This document shows, piece by piece, positions 62,673 through 64,000 of a DNA stretch of 64,000 bases (position 1 is its first letter; the number at the start of each line of letters is the position of its first letter). The DNA comes from JBALVT01 sp036960305 (GTDB lineage: Bacteria; Pseudomonadota; Gammaproteobacteria; Pseudomonadales; Halieaceae): the NCBI GenBank assembly GCA_036960305.1, contig JBALWA010000012.1, forward strand, positions 23,985 to 87,984. Direction: 5' to 3'. The position numbers were made by a program, and so were the translations under genes. The notes beneath the pieces are model-generated. The model worked only from the letters and a program-made list of their open reading frames with translations, was not told where the DNA came from and made no database searches.

Positions 62673-63785
62673 ATGTATATTTGGAATACTGATGCTTGGC
62701 CTAAGCTCTCTTTTGATGAAGTAAAGTTGGCCTGGCCACTGAAATCACTGCTGCATGAACATGGTCGGCTGGTTGGGCGCCTTGAGGCCATTGGAATGGC
62801 AGGGGGTGAAGAGTCACTCGCTGAGGACATCGCTAACGACGTTCTGTCATCGAGTGAGATCGAGGGAGAATTACTTGACCCGGATCGGGTTCGTTCATCA
62901 GTCTTAAGGGCTCTCGGGCTGGAGGTTGAGGGCCTGCCTGAGCCAACTCCGCAAGAGGATGGCGCGGTCGACATGGTGGCTGATGCGGTGCAAAACTATG
63001 CTGCCCCGGTTACGCATGAACGCCTTTTTCTTTGGCATGAGAGCCTGTTCTCTGGCCAGCAAATCGCTCTGAGGAAGATACTGGTTGGGCAATACAGAGA
63101 TGATAGTCGCGGTGAGATGCAGATTGTGTCGGGCCCGGATTATAAACCGAAGGTCCATTATGTCGCTCCGCCAGCACAGGTCGTTCCTCAAGATATGGAG
63201 CAACTGCTTGATTTTGTAAATGAAGATGAGGGCACCGTGGACCTGATCCTGCGGGCGGGTCTGGCGCACCTCTGGTTTGAGTTGGTTCACCCGTTTGAGG
63301 ATGGCAATGGCCGCATAGGGCGCGCAATAGTCGATTTGCTTTTGTGTAGAGCGGTGCAATCGCCTCATAGGTACTACAGGCTGTCGGAGGAAATGCTTCG
63401 CGATCGAAAGCGATACTACAGGCAGCTTGAATGTGCAGGTAAGCAGGCCGATCCAGAAGTGACACCCTGGATGTTGTGGTTCGTCGATACCGTATCGAGT
63501 GCTGTCCAGTCGGCCCACGAAAAGTTGGACGAGGTGGCTGCTCGGGGCAGTTTCTGGGACCAATGGGAGGACGATCTCTTCAATGCACGGCAGCGCAAGG
63601 TTGTGAATCTGCTGCTGGGCGGCTTCGACGGAAAGCTGTCGTCCTCAAAATATGCCAAGCTCACGAAGGTGTCTCAGGATACGGCTTCTCGCGATTTGAA
63701 TGACATGCTGGAGAAGGGCGTCATGGTCAAAACTGGCGGTGGCCGCAGCACCAGGTTTTGGTTGGCCGGGATGGTGCCGGATTGA
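62673..63785 (+). CDS. Fic family protein with N-terminal DUF4172 domain and C-terminal winged helix
   Basis: This 370-residue protein has a DUF4172-type N-terminus (MYIWNTDAWPKLSFDEVK). An inhibitory helix motif SSEIEG (Ser60, Glu64, Gly65) follows, then the Fic core HPFEDGNGRIGR (His206 to Arg217). The C-terminal winged helix reads KVSQDTASRDLNDMLEKGV. The Fic fold transfers AMP from ATP to a target protein side chain; the inhibitory Glu keeps it quiescent. No antitoxin gene adjoins it. The target is unknown. It is intact despite lying in a patch of degraded mobile DNA. Confidence 0.92.
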   Translation: MYIWNTDAWPKLSFDEVKLAWPLKSLLHEHGRLVGRLEAIGMAGGEESLAEDIANDVLSSSEIEGELLDPDRVRSSVLRALGLEVEGLPEPTPQEDGAVDMVADAVQNYAAPVTHERLFLWHESLFSGQQIALRKILVGQYRDDSRGEMQIVSGPDYKPKVHYVAPPAQVVPQDMEQLLDFVNEDEGTVDLILRAGLAHLWFELVHPFEDGNGRIGRAIVDLLLCRAVQSPHRYYRLSEEMLRDRKRYYRQLECAGKQADPEVTPWMLWFVDTVSSAVQSAHEKLDEVAARGSFWDQWEDDLFNARQRKVVNLLLGGFDGKLSSSKYAKLTKVSQDTASRDLNDMLEKGVMVKTGGGRSTRFWLAGMVPD

Positions 63786-63837
63786 AGACTTTGGCATTCC
63801 AGGGTGCCATTATATTCTAGGCCGATTTTTCTGCCGT

Positions 63838-64000
63838 TGTCCCTCCTAAAAATTCAATCGTGTTGATTTTCTTGACTATTTCCGGCAACCGGTGAAGGAT
63901 GGCAAACATGTCATTCCTCATTCCTCATTCTTAAAATCACGGCACCAATTGGTCCTTGAGAACCTGGCGTTGCGGCAACAGGTGACCATGCTAAGACAGT
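63838..64000 (+). mobile_element. insertion sequence end, copy 2, cut by window edge
   Basis: This stretch repeats 61699-61880 nearly base for base from TGTCCCTCC to CTAAGACAGT. Relative to copy 1 it lacks 19 bp early in the transposase frame, giving a frameshift and a stop (ATTCCTCATTCTTAA). This copy's transposase N-terminus is therefore broken. It continues past the window. Confidence 0.88.

Noticed and set aside
1..64000. CRISPR arrays, tRNA or rRNA genes
   Set aside because: No regularly spaced short direct repeats, cloverleaf with CCA-type ends, or rRNA-like stretches were seen by eye.

Overview
The window reads as a chromosomal segment of a free-living, probably marine, aerobic gammaproteobacterium. 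The pointers are GspA/GspB type II secretion proteins, a glnK-amt pair, a divergent fpr/LysR (FinR-like) pair, a TonB-dependent receptor, several acyl-CoA catabolic gene sets with AraC regulators of the large 'arabinose-binding N-terminal' type, and a wax ester synthase. That combination resembles Halieaceae/Spongiibacteraceae-like lineages, but this is inferred from gene content only. Coding density is high, both strands are used, and no rRNA, tRNA or CRISPR array was seen.

Layout. 0-7 kb: end of a PadR regulator; a bactofilin, a methyltransferase-like protein, an acyltransferase and a nuclease; a lipoprotein; the gspA-gspB pair. 7-12 kb: a tryptophan-rich repeat lipoprotein, an NAD-dependent epimerase, an alkaline phosphatase, a cysteine synthase fused to a glutaredoxin, and three small genes (NrtS-like, Pmp3/YqaE-like, DUF3565). 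12-17.6 kb: TonB receptor, glnK-amt, epoxide-hydrolase-like enzyme, with two good terminators. 17.6-17.9 kb: a gene-free gap holding two long palindromes whose 23-nt loops are complementary to each other. 18-23 kb: exopolyphosphatase translationally coupled to a DUF3604 protein, a GNAT remnant, and a phospholipase D-type lipoprotein.

23.3-29.3 kb is a tight seven-gene minus-strand operon: DUF1445, pxpA, pxpB, pxpC, DUF4392, dat, alr. DUF1445 and DUF4392 are the two halves of mammalian D-glutamate cyclase. Here they are separate genes bracketing 5-oxoprolinase, followed by D-amino acid transaminase and alanine racemase. Together they could route D-amino acids through D-glutamate and 5-oxoproline to glutamate.

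29-37 kb: TesB thioesterase, acyl-CoA synthetase, DUF523, Rap1a-like and MAPEG proteins, and an RND efflux pair. 37-47.4 kb: a DUF3336-patatin lipase with a histone-like basic tail, a GST, thiolase, enoyl-CoA hydratase, APH-like kinase, acyl-CoA ligase, Fpr/FinR-like pair, and SprT. 47.4-52.4 kb: DUF748 giant, AraC regulator, and a diguanylate-cyclase-like protein with a ruined GGDEF motif. 52.5-61.6 kb: acyl-CoA dehydrogenase, HSD10-like SDR, alpha-methylacyl-CoA racemase, enoyl-CoA hydratase, carboxyltransferase, AraC regulator, wax ester synthase and zinc alcohol dehydrogenase: a branched-chain or isoprenoid lipid catabolism and storage neighbourhood.

61.7 kb to the end is an accessory patch. 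A truncated transposase, a 3' fragment of an SDR gene and an intact Fic protein are flanked by two direct copies of the same insertion-sequence end. The Fic gene is preceded by two copies of the palindrome TCCGCA-N4-TGCGGA, one of them abutting the ribosome binding site.
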